Shown here piece after piece: positions 11,129 through 23,734 of a stretch of DNA of 64,000 nucleotides (within the stretch, counting starts at the first letter, position 1; each line of letters begins with the position of its first letter). The stretch covers positions 10,934,288 through 10,998,287 of the forward strand of contig CM022673.1 of assembly GCA_012295275.1 (NCBI GenBank), read 5' to 3'. The notes below the pieces were generated by a model. It was not told where the DNA came from. It saw only the letters and a list, made by a program, of their open reading frames with translations, and ran no database searches. This DNA comes from Chrysomallon squamiferum (lineage: Eukaryota > Mollusca > Gastropoda > Neomphalida > Peltospiridae). The position numbers were made by a program, and so were the translations under genes.

Positions 11129-13782
11129 GAATGAATGCCATTATTATTTCTACTGTTGTTAATATTGAGTTCTTGTTTGTATTTTTAACGCTTTTCGTTT
11201 CATTTTGCTTTGAAATGTTTTAACTCGCATTTCATTAACACACAACATGTGTAATAATGTATAAAAACATCCAGCTAGTTTCAATCCTGTCCTTTTTAAC
11301 AACGTACAATAGTTGTTTTTCCAGACACTGTCGGAAACTCTACAGAAAGCACAACTGTTGATGGAATAAACTTGGATGAGATAAAAGAGTTTGCTCGTCA
11401 GTTTAAAATCCGACGTCTGTCTCTCGGTCTCACTCAGACACAAGTTGGTCAAGCTCTTAGTGCCACTGAAGGTCCAGCTTACAGTCAGTCGGCCATTTGC
11501 AGGTACTGGAGAAAAAAATAATAACTTGTAGATTTTTGTAGATGGCAGACGTTTTGTCAGAAATTTAACTTTTTGGGTTGTTTTTTTAATGATTTTCAGT
11601 TGACTAATTTCCACTGTATATTTTATTTTTTTTTTTTTTCCATACAGTTGTTGATATATAAAAAAAATTTATTTTTTATTTTTTTGAATCAAATGTTTTT
11701 ATAAGTGAAAATAAATTTTAAAAAATTTGAGGTATTTTAACTCTTTCTTTCTTTTGTCAAAACTCCTGTATAAAAATAACATAAATCTAATAATAATAAT
11801 AAAAACAGTAATAAATCATTGAAAAAAACACAAAAACACCCCAAAAATATAAAAATCCCCACAATAATAATAACATTATTTTAATGTTTGTCTGGAATAA
11901 GATTTACTATGACAGATAAATATTCATTTGTTAACATTTACATAATATACCCAGTCTTCAAAATATAATTATTTCTTTGCAGTAACTAAATAAACTATTC
12001 TTAAAATGAAGATAGTTACTACAGTTACATGTAATGACTTGGTTGGAGGCATTTAAAATGCTATTAATTTAAATTTTATTATTTACTTTGTTTGAATTTG
12101 AAATGATTTGACATTATGAAGTCATTTTGACTTTTATTAATTTCAACTTGTTATTTTGTTTAAATTTTTGAAGATATTTTGATGTTACTGATTTCAAACA
12201 TTATTTCCTTTGTTTGAAATGAACAGATCTGACATTGTTATTAAGTTCAGCTATTATTAGGTTTAAATTTATTATTTATGTTCATGTTCAAACAAACATT
12301 TCACTTTTTGAGGTCATTTTGGCTATTATTAATAAAAAAACATATTACATATTTTATATTTGAACATAAACAGATTAGATCTGAAATTAAGAAATCACTC
12401 TGACTATTATTAATATGAAGTTTATTATTTATTTTATATCTGAATACAACTAGATTTGAGAAACTTGACATCACACCAAAGAGTGCACAGAAGATATTTG
12501 ACTGTTATTAATATGAAGTTTATTATTTATTTTATATCTGAATACAAACAGATTTGAGAAACTTGACATCACCCCAAAGAGTGCACAGAAGATAAAGCCT
12601 GTGCTGGAGCGATGGATGCTGGAAGCTGAGGAACGATACAAGAATGGTGTGCAAAACTTAACAGACTTTATAGGCAGTGAGCCGTCTAAAAAACGCAAAC
12701 GGAGAACTTCTTTTACACCACAGGCCCTGGAAGTGTTAAACCAGTACTTTGAAAGAAACACACATCCTTCAGGTGAAGATTAAACATTTACTTTTGTTTT
12801 ATGTTGGAGACTTAATAGATTGAAGACTTGTGAATTCTTGAACAAGGTCTTTGAACAGGATACAAACTCTTTTATTTATTTATTTATTAATTTGTTTATA
12901 TATGTATTTATTTTATTTTTTTTTTTTTATTTATTAACTTGTTTATTTTTTTTTTTTTTTTTTATTAACTTGTTTGTTTATTTATTTATTTATTAACTTG
13001 TTTATTTATTTATTTATTTATTAACGTGTTTATTTATTTATTTATTTATTTATTAACTTGTTTATTTATTTATTAACCTGTTTTTTTATTTTTTTATTTT
13101 TTTTATTAACTTATTTATTTATTTATTAACCTGTTTATTTATTTATTTATTAACTTGTTTATTTATTTATTTTTTTATTAACTTATTTATTTATTTATTA
13201 ACTTGTTTATTTATTTATTAACTTGTTTATTTATTTATTTATTAATTTGTTTATTTATTTATTTTTTAACTTAATTTATTTTATTTTAATTTTTTATTTA
13301 TTTATTTTTATATTAACTTATTTATTTATTTTTTTATTTATTAACTTGTTTATTTATTTTTTTTTTTATTTATTTATTTGTTTATTTATTTATTTGTTTA
13401 TTTATTTATTTATTAACTTGTTTATTTATTTATTTATTTATTAACTTGTTTATTTATTTATTTATTTATTTGTTTGTTTATTTATTTATTTATTTATTTA
13501 TCAATTTGTTTATTTATTTATTTATTTTTAATGTGTTTATTTATTTATTTATCTATTTATTTATTAACTTGTTTATTTATTTGTTTATTTATTTATTTAT
13601 TAACTTGTTTATTTATTTATTTAGTTATTTATTTATTAAACTTATTCATTTCAGGGGCAGAGATGACCGAATTAGCAGATAAACTTTCATATGACCGCGA
13701 GGTTATCAGAGTTTGGTTCTGCAACAAAAGACAAGCTTTGAAAAACACAATTAAAAAATTAAAACAGGAAACAGGACCCTGA
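2514..13782 (+). CDS. POU6F2: POU domain class 6 transcription factor (POU6F2-like), 5' end possibly outside window
   Basis: A sequence-specific nuclear transcription factor. Exons read as 2514-2715, 3569-3721, 4278-4439, 5312-5475, 6211-6267, 6880 or 6895-7172, 8440-8568, 11325-11502, 12552-12772 and 13655-13782, all with GT/AG borders and matching phases, about 557 residues in view. The N-terminal two thirds is rich in Q, S, A and T with class 6 motifs (QFISIPVSMA, QIQLLTTSNGQ, NGFPPNVSQLLP). The POU-specific domain (INLDEIKEFARQFKIRRLS) and homeodomain (RKRRTSFTPQALEVLN, VIRVWFCNKRQALKNT) follow. Known POU6 members act in neural and retinal cells, and invertebrates usually have one copy (fly pdm3), so it may be co-orthologous to POU6F1 and POU6F2. 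The exon at 6880-7172 has an apparent one-base frameshift. The ATG at 2520 could be a start, but the exon opens with an acceptor, so an upstream start is likelier. Confidence 0.93.
4427..4880 (+). repeat. About 105-bp tandem repeat carrying the end of POU6F exon 3 and its donor
   Basis: The exon end and donor CTTCCTGCAGCAAGTATG (junction after 4439) recur near 4532 almost unchanged, near 4641 with GGATG instead of GTATG, and in weaker form near 4737 and 4850. Between them lies AATGAGTGAATGAA / GAAAGAATGAATG text. The unit is about 103-109 bp. The second copy keeps a usable donor consensus. The copies decay with distance from the exon, as expected if the true junction is the source. Confidence 0.75.
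5460..5890 (+). repeat. About 25-bp tandem array derived from a POU6F exon 4 donor
   Basis: Exon 4 ends GCGATCAATTCACAG and continues GTAAGG. The next 400 bases are about a dozen or more imperfect copies of TTGTAATCAATTCACAGGTA, each keeping the junction-like CACAG/GTA. The unit is 24-27 bp. Many copies would pass as 5' splice sites by eye (CAG/GTAG). The array is non-coding in this frame. Confidence 0.8.
7844..8105 (+). repeat. TG microsatellite cluster in a POU6F intron
   Basis: Two long TG runs (about 7844-7876 and 7924-7958) are followed by a looser GTGTACATG-rich tract. Apparent cysteine/valine reading frames across it are by-products of the repeat and are not genes. Confidence 0.85.
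8440..8568 (+). CDS. POU6F2: POU6F linker exon
   Basis: This exon lies between TTGTAG and a TCCTG/GTAAG donor. It opens in phase 1 and closes in phase 1, fitting its neighbours. It encodes a 43-residue P/T/V-rich linker ending in LPPSIADLLP just before the POU-specific exon. It contains no domain. A long 35-bp minisatellite starts about 35 bases after its donor. Confidence 0.75.
8602..10160 (+). repeat. 35-bp minisatellite, roughly 44 copies, in a POU6F intron
   Basis: Consensus parts are ACACTGGTACATATTTCAG followed by TAAAACAGTTAGCTTA, 35 bp in all. Copies differ mainly at GTTAGC versus ATTGCC and ACACTG versus ATACTG, and the two types often alternate, which hints at a higher-order two-unit repeat. 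Later copies are shorter and more diverged. Each unit contains a TATTTCAG string resembling a 3' splice site. The array starts about 35 bases after the exon ending at 8568. Confidence 0.93.
10141..10191. repeat. Inverted unit at the end of the 35-bp minisatellite (hairpin)
   Basis: A forward ACATATTTCAGTAAAG is followed within about 15 bases by ACTGTTTTACTGAAATATGT, the reverse complement of the minisatellite core. The two can pair as a hairpin of roughly 15-16 bp. It is the only inverted unit I saw in the array. Confidence 0.8.
10631..11130 (+). repeat. Homopolymer and ATT/TTA microsatellite tract in a POU6F intron
   Basis: A run of about 30 T (10631-10660), another T run (10925-10945) and ATT/TTA repeats (10955-11130) lie before the POU-specific exon. 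I see no coding signal. Confidence 0.8.
11325..11502 (+). CDS. POU6F2: POU6F exon coding the first part of the POU-specific domain
   Basis: The exon encodes the first three helices of the POU-specific DNA-binding domain: INLDEIKEFARQF, then KIRRLSLGLTQTQVGQALSA, then the recognition-helix part GPAYSQSAICR. It ends in phase 2 at AG/GTACTG. In vertebrate POU6F2 an alternatively spliced insert of about 36 residues sits at this same junction, between ICR and FEKLD. The next intron here carries a duplicated acceptor at that boundary. Confidence 0.95.
12358..12551 (+). repeat. 98-bp tandem duplication spanning a POU6F acceptor and exon start
   Basis: The text from TATTATTAATATGAAGTTTA through the acceptor and ATTTGAGAAACTTGACATCA (12454 onward) is repeated exactly 98 bases later at 12552. 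The upstream copy has acceptor ACTAG rather than ACAG, and its exon part differs at one base (ACACC versus ACCCC) before diverging after AAGATA. If the upstream acceptor were used, translation would read FEKLDITPKSAQKIFDCY and stop at TAA 12509-12511. Confidence 0.9.
12552..12772 (+). CDS. POU6F2: POU6F exon coding the end of the POU-specific domain, linker and start of the homeodomain
   Basis: The exon begins FEKLDITPKSAQKIKPVLE (last POU-specific helix), passes through the linker NLTDFIGSEPSKKRK and enters the homeodomain at RRTSFTPQALEVLNQYFERN. It stops in phase 1 at TTCAG/GTGAAG inside the homeodomain. The residues match class 6 and no other POU class. A partial copy of its first 46 bases lies 98 bases upstream. 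Confidence 0.95.
12870..13650 (+). repeat. TTTA microsatellite array interrupting the POU6F homeodomain
   Basis: About 780 bases of TTTATTTATTTATTAACTTG-type repeats fill the intron between the two homeodomain exons. Open frames reading LFIYLFIY come from the repeat and carry no evidence of translation. Confidence 0.93.
13655..13782 (+). CDS. POU6F2: POU6F terminal exon, second half of the homeodomain and stop
   Basis: The exon follows a TTTCAG acceptor and encodes the rest of the homeodomain, including recognition helix 3 (REVIRVWFCNKRQALKN), and a short tail ending KQETGP before TGA at 13780-13782. The homeodomain is therefore interrupted by an 882-base intron made mostly of TTTA repeats. 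Confidence 0.95.
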
Positions 13783-15350
13783 TGGGTTTTTTTTATTCAA
13801 CATCAGTGAGACAATGTCCTGTGTACTTAACTTGATCTTAAACTTCAAATCAGAAGAGACCCAGCCAAGATGTGACAGATAGTGAACTGTGTATCTCTCC
13901 TGCCACCAGAGGTTATTATTGTTGATATTTATTATTTTAGTTATATTTTTGTTTCTCAGGGGCTGCCATTTTACGATTGGCTGATTTTTATTTACCAGTG
14001 TTGGTTTTGTTGGATGGATAGACAGACAGACAGACAGACAGTTGTTGTTAGACGTTTACTGTTGCTGTTGTAACCCTTGGCAACACAGATGGAAGATAGA
14101 TGTTGGTCCGAAATGGTGAAAACTGCTGAAAGATTGGCATAAAGAAATGTTAAGACAAAAAAATAACAGCAGAAGAAAAAAACTACACAGATTACAATAC
14201 CGTATCAGAAGTTTAATTTTAACAACAAAAACAAAATTTTTTTTTTTTTTTTTTCCTTTTAAATCAATTTATGAACTGTGAAAGAGAAGAATTTGTGAAA
14301 TATGAAACAGAAGAATTTATTTTGCTCCTCTAAAGTACAGAAAAGATTTTAATCTGTTTGTTACTGGAGAGTTATTTTTAGTGCTTTACGAGAAACCACT
14401 TTTGTACAGCCACACACGCACGTGTTCGCCACGAACATTCAAACATTTAAAAATGTTTTTCAAAAAAATAACAAAAATAACACAAAACCAAGTCCATTAA
14501 GCCAAATCTATAGCAGCTTAAAAACTGAATGTGGTAAAATTTATTAAAACGTTAGTGCTTCATGTTAAGTATTTTTTTTTTTGGTAAGAATGGATGCTTG
14601 TTGTGGAATACAATAGATATTGTATCAGTGTGATACAGCTTATAATCAACTGAAGTCTCTGGACAGTGTAAAGATTACTAATGTGTATGCAATATGACAT
14701 TGTATTATGAATGGATATTGTGGAAATTGTGTTTTTTTTTTTAAATGGATATCACTGAAACTTAGAATAGATATATTACAAAACAGTCATGAAAGATAAT
14801 CATACAGACTGTATTTTATTGGCAGACATTTTTTTTAGAAAAAAAACCCATTATAATTATGACAAAAACATTAAAAAAATTCATTTAAATTTCATTTTTC
14901 TCTACAACCCATTTCGAATTATTTTGAAGGGAAAGTTTAAAATCTGAAGTATCTTAGGTTTAATAATACTTATTTTTAATAGGTTGAAGCAGCTATTATT
15001 GTTGAGTGTTTTTTTTGGGGGGTTTGGTGGGTTGTTGTTTTTTTTGTTTATTTTAAAAAAGCTTGTTAAAGATTTCATTATTTTATCATAACTTTAGTAC
15101 ACGTGTTAAGTATATACTTTAGTATATAGTAAAGTGTACTTAAATTGATATCATCATACTACCTTCATTTGTTTTAGATAAAACTAACAAATATTATCCA
15201 CACACACACACACACACATTCAGATGCACAGACACAAAAAAGAAAGAAACTTACACAGATGTGGTACAACTTACAACTGTTTTAGGTGCATTTTACAGTG
15301 CTTGTTAATATCTGTTACATGTTTATAATAAATTATATGTGCCCAGTTCA
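13783..15350 (+). other. POU6F2: Probable 3' untranslated region of POU6F
   Basis: Sequence after the stop has no intron signals or coding frames. A GACA run sits near 14018-14040 and CA runs near 15200. The first convincing AATAAA I noticed is at 15327-15332 (ATAATAAATT), which could end the transcript, but other AATAAA strings follow, so the true end is uncertain. Confidence 0.4.
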
Positions 15351-15549
15351 AAAAAGGTTATCTAAATTAAAAGCTGAATTTTAAAACTATTTTGGCTTAC
15401 GTATTCAGAAAATGCTAAATCAGAAAAAAAGGGGGTAAAAAACCCCTCCATAACTGCTAACAAACAGCAGCAATTTTTTGAATTGAGAAGCTGTCACAGT
15501 TATTAACATTAAGTACCTTTGACAGAAATGGGTCACTCCTTTTACTTAC

Positions 15550-15590
<41 letters not shown>

Positions 15591-17324
15591 CATATATACA
15601 CACACACACACACACACTCTCTTACAACATACACATATATGGGAGAATATATATGTATGTTGGGAAAACAACTTACTTAACATGTATAGAAGCAGCCAAA
15701 TCAAATTTAATCATACTGAGAAAAAAAATATTTTACAAATTTTTTTTATTTGTGAACGTTCTAGAGCTGCTAGCATGAAAAGTTTCTCTTTTTTATATTT
15801 GCATAATACATTTTAATAATTAATTTCCACATTTTGTTACCGAATTGCATTTATTAAAAATCCTCATTTCATACATTATTTACATTTGATTTTTACATTT
15901 TTGTGTTTAGTGCTATGCACCCAGTGTGGTGCTCCTATTTTATGTTCATGTCTGTTTCCAAAGATTTTCTAAATTGCTGTTATTTACAGTGGAAAAGCCA
16001 TTTCATTTCCTATATTTTTTTATTTTATTTTATTTATTTATTTATTTTTGTTATTTTTATTCTTATTTCTATTTATTTTTGTTTTTGTTATTTTATTTTA
16101 TTTTTTTTTTTTTATTTTTATTTTATATTTTATTTTTTTTTTTTTTTTTTCACTTTTGATCATTAGGGAAAATATCTCAACTGAAATGAAATTATTTCTT
16201 TGGTTAATCTCAGTTATGTTTTGTTACAAGATGCAAATACTCACACACTCACGCACAGATACAGTTGTATATAAAAAAAATAATAAGAATATTAGCACAT
16301 TCATAATTTCACATGAATCTCAGAAAATACTTACTCAGCTTATTAACACAGACAAATTCAAAACCTACATTCACATCCATAAAACCCATTGAAACAAATT
16401 TTTATTTTATTGATAACACCAGGAAATGCTCATTTTCAGATTATGTTTGCTTTTTTTGTATTCATTGTTGATATTATTTCATTTTTATTTTTAATCATTT
16501 TTTAGTATATTTTATATTTCTATATTTTTGGTTTGACTTCTTGTTAATAATTCATTGTTAATAACACATAAAAATCTTCAGATTTATAAATTCTTTTTCA
16601 CTGTTAATTTTTTTATAACCTTTTTATAACTGTCCTTTCTTTTTTAAGTATAAAATATTACAAATTCCACAAAATATGTTGATTTAATAGTACCCCATTT
16701 TCATATTCACAGATACATAATCATTAATATTATTTTTTATAGATCTTCAATGCTTGTTAAATCTCATTTCATAGTCTCCTTTTTTAGTTATTAAAAAAAA
16801 ATATATATTTAAATTAACTCCATAACTTACAAAGGATAACATACTATGATGACTATGACTGTTATTATCATGTACATATCATATCCATATGCAACATATT
16901 TCGTTAAATAATTTATAGTAAAGCTAATAACACTCATCTTTATCTTTATAACATCAATGTACTTTGCAAATACAATACCATAAGAAAAACAAATACTATA
17001 CAAACAGGCTAATTTTAATTATGTGATTGTACATTGCATATATAGAATACCTTATATACATGATAACACATACCTCAATCTTTATCTTATCAAAACCACA
17101 CCCACAGAAAAATACATTTATTATTGTATATTATGTATACTATACAAATAGTATCATCTGTTTAGTTTAACATAATTTATGCAATATCTTACAGTTCTAG
17201 GGAACATATTCCTCATTCATCTTGCTTTTTTTTTTTGTAATGAAACATTTCATTTGAAAGTTATTTGATATCTTTCCTTTTTTCTTTTTATTTCATTTTT
17301 TATATTAATTTTCTTGTCTTACTT

Positions 17325-17363
<39 letters not shown>

Positions 17364-17758
17364 ATAATAAATTGTATAGCATAAAATCATGTTTTAAAAG
17401 AAGGAATTAATTTGAGTTAATATTTAGAAACAAGTATTGTGATACAGAGATCAATAAAGGGAAGTAATTAAAATGGCTGCCTGAACATTGATGATGCTAC
17501 ATGCCAGCTTCGCAATATTTGTTTGTATTCAGATGTTTTTATTATATGTGATGAAAATTCATTTTTATCAACAGTTAATTTATGATCTTTAATAATAGTG
17601 ATTAAAACTTTTTATTTTCATCACTGTTTCACAATCAAAAAGAGCAGATAACTTTTACTGTATATAAAGTGCTATTAAATAAGATATTATTTTGTATTTT
17701 TTATTTCATTATTTTTATTATTTTTACTTTTTAAAATAATCTCATTTTATTTTTTTTA

Positions 17759-17789
<31 letters not shown>

Positions 17790-19413
17790 GTTGTAATCCA
17801 AATCAGAACTATACCATATAAAAAAAGTTTATTTATTTATTTATTTATGTATATTTGTGTTATTTGTTCAGTTAATCTCTGTGTTTCCCTCTCTAGTCAA
17901 GTCCACTGTAAACATTCTAAAAATGTTCAGTATTTATCGGTACATAATTCTTCATTTCCCACATATATTTGTCCATATACTCTTGTTGCTTTTTATAACT
18001 TATCTTTTTAGTTTGTTGTTTTGTTGAATTTTTATTTGTTACATTTTTACATCACTAAGTTCAGCTCTTGCACATTTTAAAATCAATTTTATACACTGTT
18101 TGTTACAATGTTTCATTCTTTTTGATTTTAATCACAATCTTATTTTGAAATGTTTGACATAAAAAAACAACAACATTTTATCAGTTAAATTATTGAACAG
18201 GTTTAATGGATAGATACAATATTGAGATAAAGAAATGATTAATATTCTAGTTATATCAGAATCTTTACTTATATATGTATGTGTGTCGTATGAAAATTCA
18301 TTAAATGAAATTTTATTCTTTTTTTTTTTAGTTGTTAAGTATAATTTAATATAAAGACTGACAAATAAATAAATATGAACATGTACATGCACATTTGTTT
18401 ATGTTAGCTCTAAGATAATGTAAAATATGACAAAATTATATATTTTAATAATTTATTTTAAATTTTATCATTTTAATAATTTTATGTTTTCCCATCAATT
18501 AAATTAACTTAAGATGAATATTATTATTATAATTTTTTATTTTTTTATTAAATATATTTCTTCCTTTTGTTATCATTTCACAAACATGTTTATCCTCAAT
18601 TTATCACAAAAAATTTCACATCTGATGAACTATAATTTTACACTTTGTCAAAGGAATTATATTCGTGATTATATATATCAGAGATGTATAAAATTTCCAA
18701 ACTGGATTGTAAATAACAAAATTTATTTATTTATTTATAAATTTATTTTACTTTTTTTTATTTTTTTTTTTTTTTTTTTTTTTTTTTTAGTGTTAAAAAA
18801 TATTAAAGATATATAAATCCAAACTAGAACATTTTTGTATTAAATTTTTTATATTATTTCTTTTTATCTATGAATAGACTGAAATCTGACAATGTGGAAA
18901 TCAATTTAGAACATCGTGGATATCTAGAAATACAATAGAAATAAAACAGCTTATAATTAAATTCATGGTAATGTCATTTTTGTTATTTTTTGTTATTATT
19001 ATTTTTTTTTTTTAATTTTAAATATTTTTCTATTTTTTTTCTTTTTTCTTTGTGAACATTTGTATATTGAGTTTTTGAGTACATATATTGTTTGATGTTT
19101 AAGAATTTATATGTTACATTATTTTGAATCCTTTTTGTTACTAAGTTCCTACCTCTGTCCATTACATCAGGCATATTCCTAACTGCAAACATACCATAAT
19201 TTAACCATTTGCCATTATTCTCGAATCATAATATGTATGTGCAAAAACAAATTTACTTGTAATATATATATAATTTGTTATAAGTTAATTTGTTTCTGGA
19301 AATGATTTAATTTGTTAAGCATAAATTCAACTGAACATGTTTTAATGTTTACCAGCAGTGTAGAAGGCACAGATAATCTCAGCCTGCTTTTATTTAAAAA
19401 AAGTATATATTAA

Positions 19414-19457
<44 letters not shown>

Positions 19458-19741
19458 AATAATGATAATAATAAGCAAAAAAATTAAATGTGTTAATCAT
19501 TTGTTAAAGTCTTTGTTGAAATATTAATAATTTATGATATACAGCAACTGACTAAATTATTTATTTATGTATTTATTTATTTATTTATTTTCTTATTTTC
19601 TTATTTATTTATTTATTTATTTATATGTATAATTCCAGTTGCATGGGTCCTTCTGTACATGCATGTAAATAGTATTTAAATAAATGGAGTTTTCTGCAAA
19701 TTGTAAAAATGTAAAGTTATGTCCCATTATAAAAATATTCA

Positions 19742-19782
<41 letters not shown>

Positions 19783-21392
19783 AAAATAAAACATTAACGA
19801 AAATAGTCCAGATGTTGTTTTTTTTTGTTTTTTTTTAATGATTATATTTAGTATAATTATTATTAAATGCTTTACAGAATAGTTATTTCTTTTTTTCTTT
19901 TTACTTTTTACTTTGAATGAAAAAATTAAATAAATTGATACTGTTGAGAAATAATATTACATTTTAAAATTTTAATAAATGTTTTATTTCTCTTTCTTTT
20001 TTTTTATCAAGAAATCTTGAATGCAAAAAAAAAAATTAAATTCTGAATAGTAAATTTTTTAAACCAGTGAAAAAAAAAGCTTGGATTAAAAAGAAAATGG
20101 AAAACAAATTGTTATATTTTAGATTTAAATAATTATTTATTTTTTATTTTTCTATATTATTTATACATGTTTATCTGATTCTGTTACTCTATAGATTTAC
20201 TTTTAAAGAAATTAAATAAATATGATTCAATTATTTTGTAAAATAACAAGATAGCACAAATTTATTTGATCATTTATTCAATTTAAAATATGTTACTGTA
20301 AATAAAAATAATTAAATGTAAATTTAAAATTTTTAAAATACATATATAATACTTTAAATATTGTATTAAGGCATGTTTGCTTGAATATAAGATTAAACAT
20401 TAAATTGTAATTATGTTTAAAATTTATACAGAAATGATCTATATATATATATTATGTAAAAGATTTTACACAACTGCACACACATACACATTATGAAATT
20501 TTTGTTCAAATATTTGACGTCAAAATGTAGATATTTAATTTACATAGAAGTAATTCTAAAATACTATGTAAATTTTTGAATACATGATGAATGTTTGCAA
20601 ACAGAGAATCCAGAAATGTATTAAAATTACATAAATACTTGATCAGAGTTTATGCAGAAATAATCCCCATTTTATAGATAAAATGTTTTAATACCAACCA
20701 TACCAGTGTATATGTATGCTCAACCATTTTGTTTTGCTTTATATACACATCTATATATATATATATGAATAAATCATGAAGATTATAATTTTTCTCTGGA
20801 ACATTAATATCAGTTGACTGTTTTATGCTGTTTTTTAATGAAACAAATTGTGAAGAAAAAAAGTTTGTTTAGAGATTTAGACTATTATGTTAATCATTAC
20901 ACCATCGTTTTATATCATGTTTCATACGACTACCATTTTTATTTTGTTTATTTAAAAACCTCATTATTATATTACATGTGTCATTAAAATCATTGCTGTC
21001 AGCCAGCTTACGTTGTTGTTGATGATGTTAACAGTAGTTGCAGTGACATTGGTGTAGTAACAGCAGATGTAGGATAACAGATGTCTAGACAGACAGAAAC
21101 ACACCCACACATGTAAACATACATTCAGACACATCCATACACACACACACATATATGTACACTGATATGATTGTACAAGCTCACACACATTAATACATCA
21201 AAACAGTGCACGATCAAAATATTTTATTTTGTTTAAATTATATTTTCTCGTTACAATTCCTGTTTCTGTGTTAATTATTTTCATTTTTATTTCTTTATTT
21301 GCATTTTAAAATATTTGTTTATTTATTATTATTAAAATTATTTTTATTACTTTTATTGTTATTATTATTAAAATTATTTTTATTATTTATTG

Positions 21393-21439
<47 letters not shown>

Positions 21440-23690
21440 TTTAAAAAAACTTTATGCAATGACATTAAAATTAAAAAATTGCTGCAGTTCTAGATGCTAA
21501 TTTATCAGTTTAGGATATTTTGGATCCATTTCTCAGTACCATGGCTTTTAATAAATTTGATAAATTGTGATATAATAATAAAATTAAAAAAACATAACTG
21601 AAGACTGATCCTGTGATAATATTTATTATGTATTTCTGAATATCTAAGATACAGCTGAAACAAACATGATAGTAACATTATTTTTAAAATCTACATGTAA
21701 ATTTAAAAAAAAAAAAAATTTCAAACTTTATTTATTTATTATTTGATTTTTATTATTATTTTTATGATTTATGATTATTTTTAATATTATTTATTTATTC
21801 TATTTTTGTTTATTATTATTATTATTATTATTGTTTTATTTATTTATTTATTTATTTATTTATTTTTGTTACTATTTTTTTTTTTTCTAAAATAGTTCTG
21901 AAGCTATAATAATAAAAAAAGAAACAACTGGTCAATTTTTAAAATTTTTATTTCTAATAACTTTCACATTTCAAATAAATAAGGAACCGATTACTATTTT
22001 CAGAATAACTTCATTGTACATCAAGACTAAGGTTTTCAAAAGTGTAAGTGAGAATATGATGTTACTGAATTAACTAGAACAAAATCAGATTCATTTGTAA
22101 CAATGAAAAAAAAATAATTAATAATAAAAAATCATCAAATTCTTTTATTGAAAGTATATTCAATGTATAAATAATATTAATATATTAATATATTAATAAT
22201 AATCACAAAAGTATATTCAATGTAGAAATATTAATATATTAACAAAAATAACCTCTTAAAAATATTTTACTATCACAGATATTATAAGATTTTCATGCAA
22301 AATATATATTAACAACAATAAAAACAATTAAGATATGTGCGTTTCTTTTTAAATAAAATTAGTTTTTACAAAATATAATATGTATTGAAAATAAAACAAC
22401 AGTATCAAATAACAATATACACTGAATTTGTTAAATAATGAAAGATTCAGGATGGCCAAGACATAAGACGACTTTCATTTTCATATATAAAGGGAAATAA
22501 ACAAAATATATCTGATGTCAAAAGTCCAATCAGACTGAGTCATTAATTATTACACACTAATAATATTTGGTATAAACCTACAATAAATAATAAATATGAA
22601 AAAAATATCTTCCACTGTAAACAACAATGCCTTCAAAATTGATTGCTATGAATTTTTCTTTCTATAAGGTAAACATTTTTTGCACAGTTGTTTTTGGGGT
22701 TTTTTCCATAGCTAGTCAAATTTGATAATGATGAAATAAATTACTACATGATCAGAAATAAATAAAATAATTAAACAATTTTTAAAATTTACAAATTCTG
22801 ATATAAATAACAAAAAACTTTACAAAATATTAATGGAATTTTGTTCTATAAACAAGAGACATAAAATTATATTTATTAACAAAATGTATTGCAATTTAAA
22901 CTTTGATTCAATATGCAGGTTCACATATATTATTAAACATAAATAAAAAAATTTTTAACATAAAATTTAAATATATATTATAATGAACTATGTCAACAAT
23001 ATTACACATTAAAATACCTGGATGTGTGTATATGCTTATCTTAGCTGCATATATGGACATATGTAAGTATGTACATACACCTATGTTTCTGTGTCTGTCT
23101 CTGTCTGCATGTATGTATGTTCTTGTGTGTATGTGTTTCTGCATATTTGTGCGTATAACTGCATATAATTATATTTTTATATTTGCAGTAATTATGCTGT
23201 TATTTATTTTCATTATAAATACAGAATCACCCTCTGACATGCATTCCAGAACTAAAAATTCGTTTGACACAACAAGAAAACATTTGATTTATATGACCAG
23301 TCATATAAAGAGATACCAATGTCCAAAGACATGCGCAGACTCTGTGAGAAAGCTGAAGAAGGCTATGTTTTCAGTGGTATATCTATGCTGTATCAAAGCA
23401 AACTATATTTACAGTCTTTACAGTTTAATAAACACTACCTCTGAGCAACAGACAAATAGTTTTACGAAGTTTACAAAGATGTTCCCATTTGTTGCAAAAG
23501 TTTACTAAGATATATCCAACTTTATAAAACTAATTTTCATGTTTACAAAGATACAACCAAAAGATTTACATAATGTTTACAAAGATATACTCCAAAAATG
23601 CACATGAATTTTACTAACATATACCCAATTTTGTGTAAAAGATATACTCCAAAAATGCACATGAATTTTACTAACATATACCCAATTTTG
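15351..23690. other. AT-rich convergent intergenic region without recognisable genes
   Basis: I found no splice-flanked coding exons on either strand. The content is T and A homopolymers, TG/CA (15556-15617), TTTA (19560-19625, 21835-21865), AAAT (19414-19455), ATT (21390-21440) and AT microsatellites. The 172-codon frame at 22990-23508 has no family resemblance or biased composition that would support it. Much of this region may be the 3' UTRs of the two convergent genes. Confidence 0.6.
23596..23690. repeat. 58-bp direct duplication
   Basis: The text GATATACTCCAAAAATGCAC through TTTTGTGTAA appears at about 23584 and again at about 23641 almost without change. It lies just beyond the 48-bp array downstream of the NACHT-TPR gene. 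Confidence 0.8.
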
Positions 23691-23734
23691 TGTAACAAAT
23701 TTTTATGCTGCTTATGAAGGTATTACACAGCAAT

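Noticed and set aside
11159-11614. 151-codon minus-strand frame over the POU-specific exon
   Set aside because: Antisense to a clearly recognised POU-specific exon.
13223-13782. Overlapping open frames reading LFIYLFIY
   Set aside because: They arise from the TTTA microsatellite; only the last exon (from 13655) is real coding sequence, in a frame set by the upstream homeodomain exon.
22990-23508. 172-codon + strand frame in the convergent intergenic region
   Set aside because: No recognisable family, no convincing splice context, composition like its AT-rich surroundings; kept as non-coding.
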